Position numbers and translations under genes: made by a program. Source: Arctopsyche grandis (Eukaryota; Arthropoda; Insecta; Trichoptera; Hydropsychidae). From it: 64,000 bases of DNA. A model generated the notes under the pieces. That model saw only the letters and a list, made by a program, of their open reading frames with translations. It did no database searches and was not told the DNA's origin. The stretch is taken from contig NC_135365.1 in assembly GCF_051622035.1 (NCBI RefSeq), positions 27,280,001 through 27,344,000 on the forward strand, read 5' to 3'. This document shows positions 21,991 through 32,976 of the stretch, in pieces (within the stretch, counting starts at the first letter, position 1; each line of letters opens with the position of its first letter).

Positions 21991-22527
21991 AATTTATTGA
22001 TTTTTTTTTATTTTAATCACATTGATACATGAATTATACTTGAATTTTTTTGTGAAGACCACACATGTTTAAGGGGTCGAAAAAAATAGTGGAAGACAAA
22101 TCGAACAAGAGTAAACTGCCACTTCCGGTCGACGGACGCTTACCAAATTTTATATATAACTTGGTATTGAGCTTAAACTGATCGATATGAAATTTCAGTT
22201 CGATAAATCGAAAGGCTTTTGAGAAAAACATAAAAAACCTCGATTCTCTAGAGTAAAAGTACTACTTCCGGTTCAGATAAAAATATTTAAAAAATATAAA
22301 ATTATTATTTCTAGTACATATAAAAAAAAATCAGTCCGATTCAGTTAGTAGTTTGGGAGGAAATCGAATTCAAAAACTTAAAAAAAAGAGGACACCTATA
22401 AGGAGAGGTACCATTTCCGGTCAACTTAAAAATTTGAAAAAAATTTACGTAGTGTCAATAAGAATTTCAGTAACCGATACAAAGTTTCAGTTTGATAGGG
22501 CTAACGGTGTTGAAAAAAATCCCCAAA

Positions 22528-22575
22528 GTACACAGACACACACACAGACACACACACAGACACACACACACACAT
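22528..22575. repeat. (AC)n/(ACAG) microsatellite
   Basis: A CA-rich simple repeat lies near the 3' end of the ACTTCCGG element. The same position is occupied by longer or shorter CA tracts in the copies at 35539-35597 and 52697-52730. Confidence 0.85.
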
Positions 22576-22707
22576 TTTTTCTAGATCATGAAAACGTGAT
22601 CAGTAATCGATTCTGAGTTCGAATCAGTCAAAATCTCGAGTTCGAATTTTCGCATGATCACAAAACTTCATCTATTGTTACTACGTACATAGATAAAGTA
22701 AAAATCC

Positions 22708-23271
22708 ATTGACACCAATTAATTCAGAAGCAAAGATGTAAATCTAATGAAAAAAATTATTTAATCGAAGAACATGTGGAAAATACCTGATAGCCTCTGG
22801 ATTGATTTTAATGTCTTAATATATTTAATATGTGTTTATTGACAAACGATTTATTTTAAATTGAAAAATATTTAAGAAAAGAAATATAAAATTGTTATTG
22901 CAAATATATATATGTATACATATGTACATATGTATGTATACATAAACATGTAGATACAAGGCAAATATGTATATATTTCAAAAAGTATACCTAAAATACA
23001 TATTTTTCAATTTTTAATTTTTATTTTCTTTAAATTGGTTGGGTTGTTTGTGAATGTGTATATATAAAATTAAATGTCTTTTTGTATATTTTATATGTAT
23101 GTATGTATGTATGTTTATATAAAATAGTTATTTATGTATGTATTATCTGTCCACATTGTCATATTGGGGTAACTTGTGAAGAAACTGGTATGCGAATTAA
23201 AATAAAATAAATATAATGATTATTTGATATAATATTTATTTTCAAGTAAAACAAAAAAAAGCTGTATTCGA
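22708..23271. repeat. 3' flank of the kelch gene, duplicated at 62.95-63.74 kb
   Basis: The order of short blocks (ATTCAGAAG, GATGTAAATCTAATGAAAA, ATTTAATCGAAGAA, CATGTGGAAAATACCTGAT, GTCATATTGGGGTAACTTGT) is the same in both places. This marks a segmental duplication that includes the gene. Confidence 0.75.
23235..23240 (-). terminator. Poly(A) signal of the kelch gene
   Basis: AATAAA on the minus strand, about 32 bases after the kelch stop codon. It is conserved at the same spacing in the paralogue (63699-63704). Confidence 0.6.
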
Positions 23272-24979
23272 TCATATAATTGTTTCATATGGAATTACAT
23301 GTGCAATCTCATAACTTCTCTCTTTACTTAGACTTTTTGAAGCTTTCCAAGTACTGCTTGTCTGATCGTATTCCCACACATCATTTAAAGTCTTTCCATC
23401 ATATCTACCTGAAAGTCAACACAATGAATGCATTATTCATTTAAGGTCTATAAAGTTAAGTTGTATAAAAATCAACCATGCAAAGTATTTTATTTTGGAA
23501 ACAGCAGAGACTGATTCCGTATACAGGTTTCGGCAGTTCTAAATAAATAGAAGTTTTATTGTCATACCAACCTGCGATGAAAAGTTTCCCTATGAATACG
23601 ACGCTCTAAAAAAGGTAAATTAAGTTTATTTGATTTTATATTTTATATAATAGTTAATACGCACCATTAAAATAGTTGATTGATATTTACAGAATGTGAA
23701 CTTCGTGCTTGAATCATCTGACTGCGGTAAATCCAAGAATTGGTCTCCACTGAATACATTTGCACTTGATTAGTAGGTATAGTTTTTCCATTTTTATGCA
23801 CTTGCCCGCCTACTACATATATTCTGTAATTGATGACAGAAGCACTATGAAAATAAACAGCCGACAACAATGAAGCTATTATCTCCCAATCTCTAGTCTT
23901 ACTGTTCCACCTATTCGAATTCAATAAACGTTAACGTCCCTATCAATCGATCTAATGAAATTACTGCAGTTCACTCACCTTTCAACTGTAGATATAACCA
24001 TATTATTTTCATAGCCACAAATGGCGTAAATATCTGTGGAAGAATCGCGAGGAAGTGTCACTGCTGAGAAATGTAAACGAGCTTGATTTAATGGATTCAA
24101 TTGATGTTTCTGACCATTTTTCAAATCGATATATTCCACCTGAAAATAAATAAATAAGTTATATTCCAATTAATCTAATCAAGTACTTCACAGCACCGGA
24201 AAACGTTACTGAATTTTCTGCGCAATTTGAAAAATTTCTTCCGCCTATAATAATGATCCGATCTCCTGCGATGACAGACGCAAAATTATCTTTAATAATT
24301 CCAGTGTCTTTTGACAGAGTCCAACTTTTCTTTTCCCCGTCATATATATCGATGGTATATGCACTCTGAAAACAAGTCGTGGAATTAAATTATTAATTTA
24401 TAATCCAATCAAAGAATTATTAATGCCTATCATATAAAACTGACTTTTCTTCTACGATGGGTCTCTCTTTGGATAAGATATTTACTATTCAATGAAATCT
24501 TGTTTAGAATTGCTAGTCTAATAGAGGTCATACATTCTGTACACGAATTAAAGAACTTCATTACTTCCTCGACGAGAAGCTGAAAATATACACACCATTC
24601 GTATACTATTATACATTACTATAATATTTAATAAATCTCAAATATAATAAATTAATATATTCAATGAAATCAAAAATACACAATAAATACCTTAATCGAC
24701 GGCAAGGATAGCCTCACAGAACTAATCAGATTTACCATGTCATTTTTACGGCTTGCATCATCATAATTTACCCAGAATTTCACAGAATTGAATACGTCTT
24801 CTTTGGAAGGCACTTTCAAATCATCCGATTTCAAGATTTCGATCACAGTGGAGGCTGGTAGATTGAGAAAAAATTGCGTTCGGTGCAGCTAAAACAGAAT
24901 TATAATTGAAAAATAATATAAAGACAACATCATTTTTTATTATATAATCAACACTCACCGTCTCGAAATTTTCCAAAAT
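23272..24979 (-). CDS. Kelch-repeat protein with BACK domain, 5' part missing
   Basis: Eight exons join in frame with GT-AG introns: 24979-24959, 24888-24691, 24579-24445, 24365-24210, 24139-23979, 23910-23691, 23605-23572 and 23408-23272. Together they are 1062 nt, 354 codons with the stop. The first exons give a BACK domain (FLNLPASTVIEILKSDDL, then EDVFNSVKFWV). The last five give four to five kelch blades, with GG pairs in IIIIGG and VVGG and partly lost in ICGY and IAGR. BTB-BACK-kelch proteins of this type are usually substrate adaptors of Cullin-3 ubiquitin ligases. The N-terminal BTB domain is not visible. Upstream there is only a possible exon ending at a GTAAGT near 25034, then a piggyBac-like MITE. 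The gene is either truncated or has distant 5' exons. The GG to GR change weakens the last blade. Confidence 0.75.
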
Positions 24980-25120
24980 CTGACGATTTTCCAAAACAGA
25001 AAAAATAAAAGTGCCAAGCATGATAAAGTACGACTTACCAATTGGACAGAAAGGCAGCGAATGATGATAAGCACTGTCATTCTGCGGTTTTATCACGACT
25101 AACACGTACGTATATCTCAA

Positions 25121-25683
25121 CCCTTTGGCTGCTGGATATTTACTGATAGTGTGCTATGCCAGGTCACTCTTAATAAACACTTTATGTCAAACTAAAATTT
25201 GGATATACACATATGTATAACAAACCAAACCAAACAAATTTGGATAACAAACCACAAGCATGTGTATGCTTAAAACAATTGGTGAATTCGGAGTAGCCAA
25301 ATGAGCGAAAGATAAGGTAAATTTGCAAACTCTTACATGAAAAGGTCAAATTGCATTTGTTAAATGTCTAGATCTTGCCAGCAGCTATAGATGTACCTGT
25401 AATCATCGAGAAAGTCGAATGAATTTTTCGATATTAACCTAAATTTAAACACACGTCCTCTTTATTGCAAAACCTAAGCTGAGTTGTGGCACAATCTCGT
25501 ATGCTTTTGCAAATTGTCGTAATTTTTAAGCAAATAGCCAAAAAAAATATTATTTATAATATTTTTTATTATTTTTAAAGATATGTACGATCTGAAATTT
25601 ACTATGACTTATTTTTAATTACGATTTTCATTCACGGGCTTTATAGTAAAAACATTTTTTTTAACGAACTTGGAGTTAAAGGG
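25121..25683. mobile_element. piggyBac-like MITE upstream of the kelch gene
   Basis: The left end CCCTTTGGCTGCT is identical for 13 bp to the element at 10764. The right end closes with AAAGGG. The flanks TCAA and TTAG look like decayed TTAA targets. It has no coding content. It sits at the point where 5' kelch coding sequence would be expected. Confidence 0.55.
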
Positions 25684-27239
25684 TTAGTGCTAGATTATTT
25701 ACACAGCTGTGCCATTAAACCACAGAAAAACATGTTTTACAGTAATATGTACATATGTTCATTGAAAACCACAAAAAAATAACAATATATCTGATAAAAT
25801 ATAAAAAATAATAGTTTACTTACAGATTATACACATTTTTTAAATTAAAAATAAAATCATCAATGATTGAATTTGACAAATCACTTAAATTTGCCATGCA
25901 TATTTTGCACCCAGTAGGAATATTTCCCTATTTACTAATTAATGAGATAATATTCTCTTAATTAATCACCGCAGAAATGTTTTGCCTTCAAAATAGTTTC
26001 AATGACGTTAAAAAACATAAACAGGAAACAAAAAACAAAAAACAGGAGCATAATTCTTTATAATGATTTCAACTCTATATATTATACTTAATTCAATGCT
26101 TGGCTAGATTTTTATGTGTATTAAACACGTGCAAAATGACAGACTGAGACGAAGCACCATAGTTCGTTTTCAATTGAAATATGTTTATATTCCGAATCAA
26201 ACCTGGTTTATTGTGTGTGGGTGAGTGTGTTTGTGGGTTTTCATTTCAGTTCACAATGAATTACAATACTTGTTCAAAATATTATCATATTATCTAATGC
26301 TACTCATATTATCTAATGCCACTCATATTATCTAATGCTAGTTAGTATGTTGCAGGTAAACTTTGTGTTTTTACTTTACCCATTTATGTATCTATTAACA
26401 ACAAATAAAGTTCATGGTTTTGACTGTAAGATTTACTTGTTATCCAAACATGAATATGAACTTTTTTGGTCTTATAAACAAACGTTCGTGTTGTCCAACT
26501 AATACTTATTTCTACATTTTTAAATTTTAGAATCTTTAAAAAAAGAAAACAGAAAAAATATACATTTTCGACGGTTGAATTTAATTTGAAAAGCGTTGTA
26601 TTTGGAATGTAAGTTTTATAAAAAATATAACAAAAATAAACACATGTTCTGAAATTCAGAGAATCATTTAACCACATCAGCATTTTATATTCTAGATAAA
26701 ACTAATTCAAGTGAATAGCAATGTGACCGAATGCCTCTTGCCATAGAAGACGGAAACAAACTAAGGAATCTAATGTACAATCAAGAATTTGAGGATTGCT
26801 GACGAAATCAACTATAAATTTGTAGAAAAGATAATGTATGAAATTAAATCGGGTCTGGGGAGTACCAAAGACGACTCTTTCAACATTTTTTCAGAAATGG
26901 TATATTTATTTAGTTAGATATAAATAAATAAAAATAATGTAAAAATACAAGTGTTGCGTTTTATGTGTCTGCGAATGGACGTAAAAAATAAAACAGAAAA
27001 CCATAGTTAATTTTTCATTTTATTGTATAACATTATTTTGGAGAATTTACATAAATGTTATTGAATATTGATTTAAATATACAATGTTTATTAAATATTG
27101 ATTAACTTTCGAAACAAAGATCATTTTTTGAAATGTTTAATGCCTATTTCTAATATTCTGTATAAAATGTAGTAGTTTATAGTTTCAAAAAGTCATAAGA
27201 AAACTCTAGCTCAGATATTACTGGTAATAAATAATCACA
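25684..27239. other. AT-rich intergenic sequence
   Basis: No gene was recognised. The one small structure is a 19 bp unit (CATATTATCTAATGC-type) repeated three times at about 26286-26342. No BTB-domain exon for the kelch gene could be read on the minus strand. Confidence 0.4.
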
Positions 27240-27293
27240 ATGGAGATTGATGAAGATCCAACTCATACGTCGGATATGGCATACATAGTACAG
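27240..27293 (+). other. Candidate first coding exon
   Basis: An ATG in a favourable CACAATGG context opens 18 codons (MEIDEDPTHTSDMAYIVQ) that run into a consensus donor CAG|GTAAGT. No downstream exon was identified on the plus strand, and the next locus is on the minus strand. This may be a real 5' exon, a stranded exon of a lost gene, or chance. Confidence 0.3.
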
Positions 27294-27392
27294 GTAAGTT
27301 GTTTGGAAACATGCATACTATTTGTTATCTATGATTGAATTAAAAATAATTAATTTAAGATATATAAAAAAAATATAAATTCAACTTGAGTA

Positions 27393-29637
27393 TTAAATTT
27401 TGAAGAAATTGTCGGTGCTACCATCCATTCTTGTAAATTGAACTTTATGATATGAATCCCTGTTATTCGAGCGCATAAAATTCGAAAACTTGTCAATGAA
27501 ACTAGATCTGGAAGATGGCTGGCCACTAATCTGTGCGACTTCTGTATTGAACGCCCGTCGCTGTGGTTGAAATTGGATTTTTCTATTCTTTCTGTAACCT
27601 TCCTTCTGCTCTGTTCCCATATCGTTTGTCTCCTCTTTGTGACATCTTTGTCCGTCTTTCTTTTCAAAGTATCTCAATAAACAATGATTTAAACTATCAC
27701 GCTTGTTGTTGCTCGGATTCAATGCAACAGTGGTTGGTGGGTCGTTACCTTCCTCCACCTGATCTGATTTTAATGTTTTTGAACAATTTAGAAACTTATT
27801 ACATGCCATACGGTATTTAAAAATCACGAAAATAACTAGTACGAAAATGACTATTATCAAAACCAGCCCTATTGCGGAGCATATATAAACGAGTGTAGAA
27901 CTTAAACCATTTCGATTTACTTTGAACGAAACTTTTTTGAGATCGTTTAAATCTGAACTAATCAATGTAGCCGGTTCTCCAGCATTTTTAATTTCGGATA
28001 GAATATCAGACGTACAGCAAGATTCGTTCCATATATTCAAGAAAACTTCCGGTAAAGTTATTTTAATGTTGTTTTTTTTGCTTGGGGTGAGGTGGAGGGA
28101 ATTTATGTTCGCTGAACACCCATCAGGAATCGTCATTATTCCGGATCCTATGACTGTTTCTTCTTGGATGGAGTCCTTGTCATGACAATTCATGGTCAAT
28201 CTGTTGATGGCCGTTTGAACGTAGATCCAACGGCCGTTCGAAATTCTTTGCCAAATGTTGATATTTCCATGGACTGCGCGCACGTCACATTCTGCAGGCA
28301 TTGTTGGAGTGTGTTCACTCAATAGTTTCGTCTCGCAAGTTGGATGTTCATCGGTGGATTCTATTGTATCAGATCGGCACAGATACCTTGAATTGGACAG
28401 TTTTTTGCAATTGTCGATCGATTTGAAGAGAGCGTAGTGCTGCCTGTTTTCGAATGTCTCTATGGCCAGGTAAGAGTGTTTCTGATCTGGTTGTATGAAC
28501 AGGAACATGTCGGGTTTCGAAGGATCTTGAGCGATTGGCATGGGGAAGTATTGATAAAGAGTGAACTCGTATTTGTATACCATCGGTATTTGAACATCAA
28601 ATATTACAATACCATCTCGAACGAAACTGATAACACTAGAGATATCTAGTAGAGATTGTATATTATTAATAGTAAGGGGGTAAGGCAACTCGCTGTTTTG
28701 GTTCACATTGTGTATGTTTTTCACCAACTCATCGTATATTCTCTGATGTGATATGACAGTTGGGTGGAGTACGCCTGTTTTGGCAAAACTTATGGCCGTC
28801 AGCAAATTTTCAAAGGCAGTTGAAATGCTACGAAGTGAGTTTTCAATACTACTCATATACGTTGTCATTTTGGTTCTAATATCCAAAATGTCGATTGATT
28901 TTTGGTGCAAACTCAAATTTAAACCATGGCGCGTCAATATATCTTTGTAATCGTTTAATATTACCGATACTTCTTCTAGCTTGGTATCCGTTTTATCCAA
29001 CCGTTGTTCGTGTTCTTGTATTTTAAGTCTATCTTGGTGCGATAATTTCTTCTCTTCCATTATGACGTCCGACATGTTGCGCATATTTGCATGAACTATG
29101 ATTTGATTAGTTTGTATTTCCTGTACGTCTTCTTTGATGTCATTCATTGACGATTTAATGCCGATTACTTTATTTTGGAATGAAATGGACAAACCATTTA
29201 AATTGGAATTTAGACTAGAAACGGCATCCTGGAGTTTTTCAATGTAATTTTCGCTAGTGTCTTTAGATATAGCATTCCACATGTTACTAAAAATATTTGC
29301 TCGTTTTGTTCTTCTATTCTGCGAAATAGACAAACTCAAACTATTAAGATCCGAATCACAGGATGTCATCAATGAATCCAGACTCTCTCTAGATTCAGTA
29401 AAAGAGCTTCCCTTGTCGTAAATTTCAATTTTCAGGCTTTGCACTTTAGCATCTTTTATTATTTTCTTTAAATGTTCCAGTTTGGTGTTCGCCGAGGTAA
29501 TATTGATAAATGTCACAACTTTCAGGGGATGCGTTTCGATTTTCATCTGTCCCAGCGGATCAAAATACAATCCGGATCCACTTTTTGCGATTTGGTCATA
29601 TTGGTTAGCAGCGATCGCAGGAATCGCCAAGAAACAC
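27393..29637 (-). CDS. Env/F-like fusion protein, locus B, intact long exon
   Basis: One uninterrupted frame of about 745 codons begins directly after a splice acceptor (TTTTTAG, exon start 29637). It has no ATG near its start, so a first exon with start codon and signal peptide must lie upstream. Visible parts: G-SGLYFDP near the N terminus (residues 18-25), a basic cleavage-type site RRTKR (106-110), coiled coil (about 130-290), a cysteine-rich domain (about 407-540) with the TCETKLL and W-rich motifs shared with loci A, C and D, a membrane segment (about 579-604) and a cytoplasmic tail of about 140 residues, much longer than in A. The family is envelope fusion proteins of gypsy-type elements and baculovirus F, which have also been captured as host genes (for example Iris in Drosophila). 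No gag, pol or LTR is adjacent, which favours a stand-alone gene. Confidence 0.75.
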
Positions 29638-29677
29638 CTAAAAATTAAAAATCATTTTTTATTAATATTTTATGTAT

Positions 29678-29719
29678 AAAATTTGATTTAATTATCAATT
29701 GATAATTAAATCAAATTTT
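29678..29719. repeat. Perfect 42 bp palindrome upstream of env-like B
   Basis: The two 21 bp halves are exact reverse complements (right half TTGATAATTAAATCAAATTT plus T). It lies about 40 bases upstream of the splice acceptor of env-like B, within the presumed intron. Confidence 0.85.
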
Positions 29720-30480
29720 CCAATTCATGTGGAAGGCGATTGTAAAAAGAGTTATCACTGATTTTAGATTGCAAAATAAGATGGAATACCATAGGATAAA
29801 TGAGTGACCAATTTTTGAGTATAAAGCCAAAAGGCGTTAATTGATCTAAATAACGATTAAGAATTTGTATGAAACCGCTGAAATATTAATGGCAGTATTG
29901 AAAATATTAAAATAACTACTGAATCTTTGAGCACAGGAGATTCGACACTGGTAACTGCAGAAGGAGCATTGAAATTCTTGTTTAGAAATTTATAAAAGAT
30001 CCATGTACCTAATAATTTAAAAAAAAAAAAAAAAAAAAGTAGCAATAAAACATTATCACTATAAATTTCTTCAAAATCCTTGTGTACCTACTGTGTACTG
30101 AGTGCTGATTTGTTAAAATACTTAAAATTGTGTAATTGTAAAAAACGAACGAAATTTTTTTCAATTGAAAATGATTTTGTAAAGGAGTGCTTTAAAATAA
30201 ATACATTTTTGTTTATTTAAATTTTATATATTTTGTAGTATATTCGTGTATAAAATTTAAAGCCGAACAAAATATGTGTTATATGTAACAAGTCTGCACA
30301 TTTTAAAATTACCAATTCATCTTATCATTTAAATATGTGAAAGTATAAACGATTTTCTCGAGAATTTCTTTTCGAGAAAAATGTCGTGAAATCAGAAACA
30401 CTATGTACAATTTATAACGTGTCAACAACAATATAAATCGATATATACATATATAAATACAAATTAAGAATAATATAATT
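29720..30480. other. AT-rich stretch upstream of env-like B
   Basis: No exon encoding a signal peptide for locus B could be recognised. A poly(A) tract is present near 30018-30036. Otherwise nothing was identified. Confidence 0.35.
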
Positions 30481-30489
30481 CTTATGAAA

Positions 30490-31110
30490 GAAGTTAAAAG
30501 AATGGTTTCAGAAGTAAAAAAAATATATATATGAATTTTTTTTAATTTGATTGTTGTTACATTAAAATTTCATGTGTAAATACATACATACATACATATA
30601 CATATGTACCACTCTTATATAAGTATATAATATAAAAATATGAAAATACATGGACCACAAATTTTAACAACTACCAATGGAAAAAATCAAAATAATCGCG
30701 GCTACAAATTTTGCACATTAAAAAAATTCATCCCCGCTCCTTTAATTTTATACATATATATTTTTGAAACAGTGGTAATTTTTAAACATTTAAATAAATT
30801 ATTGAATTAAGAAGTTAAATGAATAGTTTCAGAAATACAAAAAAATATATATGACTCTTTTTAATTTGATTGTTGTTACATTAAAATTTCATGTGTACAT
30901 ACATATATATGTACATATGTACCATTCACATAATTTAATATATATTTGTAATTGCATGGGCCACAAAGTTAAACTAGTTGTTAAAATAAATATAAAAATA
31001 TGAAAATACATGGGCCACAAATTTTAACAACTACCAACGGAAAATAATCGAGGTTACAAATTTTGCATAATAAAAGATTTCATCCCCGCTCCTTTAATTA
31101 TAAACATAAC
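30490..31110. repeat. Tandem duplication covering the end of env-like C
   Basis: Unit 1 (about 30490-30770) and unit 2 (about 30810-31110) share AGTTTCAGAA, TTGATTGTTGTTACATTAAA, CATGG(A/G)CCACAAATTTTAAC and CATCCCCGCTCCTTTAATT in the same order. Unit 2 contains the last codons and stop of locus C, so unit 1 holds a stray copy of that C-terminal coding tip. Confidence 0.7.
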
Positions 31111-32976
31111 TATTTCATATGTTGCGAGGATGATCAAAGCTACCAGCGCAATGGTGAGAATAAAATATAGAATGATTGGGATAAAACTTTGGTTGCTTTC
31201 TTGCATTTCTTGCATTTCTTGTGTCGGCATTCGATAAGAATGCTTTTTGACGTAGGAGAGATCACCGTGCATTAAATCTAAAAGAGGTAACTTTTCTTTA
31301 ATGCTTTCCAATTTATCAACTGTACAGCAGTCATCTTTGTATAGTTGGAAGAAGATTTTCGGGATACTTAAAGTCTTCACTTTATTAAAAGTTGATTTTT
31401 AGCTGGTTTGTACCCACAAACATGCTGCAATTCTCCTTCAAGTTGAGAAGTCCCGATCCAGAGATTACTTGATCAAAAGAATCAGACTCGCCGCAATGTA
31501 TCGACAATCTCTTGGGTTTGCTTTGAATGAAGGTCCATCTGTTGCTGTGCAATTGGTGCCAAAAGTCAATATCTCCGTGCAGAATCCTCACGTCACAGTC
31601 TTCGGGAAGTTTTGGCACGTGTTCGGTTAGAAGTTGAGTCTCGCATCGGGGTCTCTTTGCGGTGCGATAAATTTCCTTAGGAGGGCACATCTTGGTGTTT
31701 TCGTCAAGGATCTGACAATCGCCGAAAGAGTCCATGTAGGTGTATGTCAACTTGTCGTCGGACAGGGCAAGGTAGGACGAGAGAGTGGAAATTGACTGGA
31801 CGAACAAGAAAAAGTCTCCAATCTGGATAGGATGCGGCACGCAATTGTACAACGTGTACTGAATTTTGTTCACTAGAGGCACTTTCAGCACGTACACCAG
31901 TTTGAAATCTTGTATTTCGCTCGACACATCGCCCATTCTCATGATGCGATCTATGTTATCTAATGTAGGGTGCCAGGGAAATTCGTTGTCTCGTAGATAA
32001 GGCACCACATTCTCGGTCAGCCCTTCATGCAACTGCGTACGACTCAATATTGCAATGTCGAGTACATTGGCATTGCTCAAGGTGATTTCTCGAAGTACTC
32101 GAGCTAGTTTATTTTGAAAATTTTCAAACCGGGTGGTCAAACTCGCCAACCACGATAGCATATTGGAATTGATTTTTAAATTTTCAATTTCACTCCGGTG
32201 GTTCATCAATACAAAATCGTGTTTCTTTAAAATTGCATTGTATTCTTCAATAACGCTATTCGTTTCGTTCATTTTTAAATCCAAGTTTTTTAAGACGTCC
32301 CCGTGCTGCAAAAGTATTCTGCGATTCTCTTCTGAAAACGATGTCTCTTGAGCTAGCATGGAATTCAAATCGTTAAAATTCTTCTGGATAATAGTCTCTG
32401 TCTTATGAACTTCTATTAAAGATGCTTCCAGGGTATTAAGATGAGAATCCATAGCTATAATTTTCTGACCGAAGTCAAAATAATATTTCTGATGATTTTG
32501 TTTCATTTTTTTTTATCATCGTATTGTAATTTCCAAAATGAGTGGATGAATTTTTTGAAAATAAAGGCAACACTGAATTAATAACTTCAACGGTCGTAAG
32601 TGCTATGTCAATCCCCGTGAAGATCGCTGCTACCGGTACCCTTTTACGTCTTATAGACGATCCTGAAGTCGATAATGATTTGATCTTGGTAAAACTTTCG
32701 TTCATGTTCGTCACCAATAACGTTATCATGTCCATGCAAGAGTTGCTCTTATCTATTTGAATGATCGTGCTACACATTGCCTGTGATTTTATCAGAGCGT
32801 TGGCATTTGCCTTCAATTCATCGATGATGAAGTGCAAGTCAACAAACGTAACGATTTCTAAATGATCATCTAAAAATTTTATCTTGCTTACTGGATCGAA
32901 AAACATCCCGGGTCCATCGCTAGACACAGAAACGACGAATTCATCTCCGAATGCAGGCGCTATTGTCACTAGCATT
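31054..32976 (-). pseudogene. Env/F-like fusion protein, locus C, two frameshifts
   Basis: The exon opens after an acceptor (TTATGCAG, exon start 32976) and reads 166 codons with the GPGMFFDP motif and an IRRKR cleavage-type site. The frame then shifts at an A-rich run near 32507-32516. A second frame (31385-32506) carries the coiled coil and the cysteine-rich domain with CETQLLTEH and W-rich motifs. A second shift near 31384 leads to the last 108 codons, with the CC motif and a C-terminal membrane segment. Protein similarity to locus B is clear but distant. The two frame changes make it a probable pseudogene, unless they are sequencing errors. Confidence 0.75.

Larger units (their letters stand above)
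19115..22700 (+). repeat. ACTTCCGG-family element with an amplified internal array
   Basis: Starts near CGGGTGTGACCAACCCATGA and ends near CTACGTACATAGATAAAGTA. The kelch paralogue flank at 62841-62960 lacks this whole block: GGTCTCAAACAAACTACA and ACAAGTAAAA are followed almost directly by the sequence found here after 22700. The block therefore behaves as one insertion of about 3.6 kb, and AGTAAAA on both sides is a possible target duplication. No transposase or reverse transcriptase is encoded. Confidence 0.65.
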
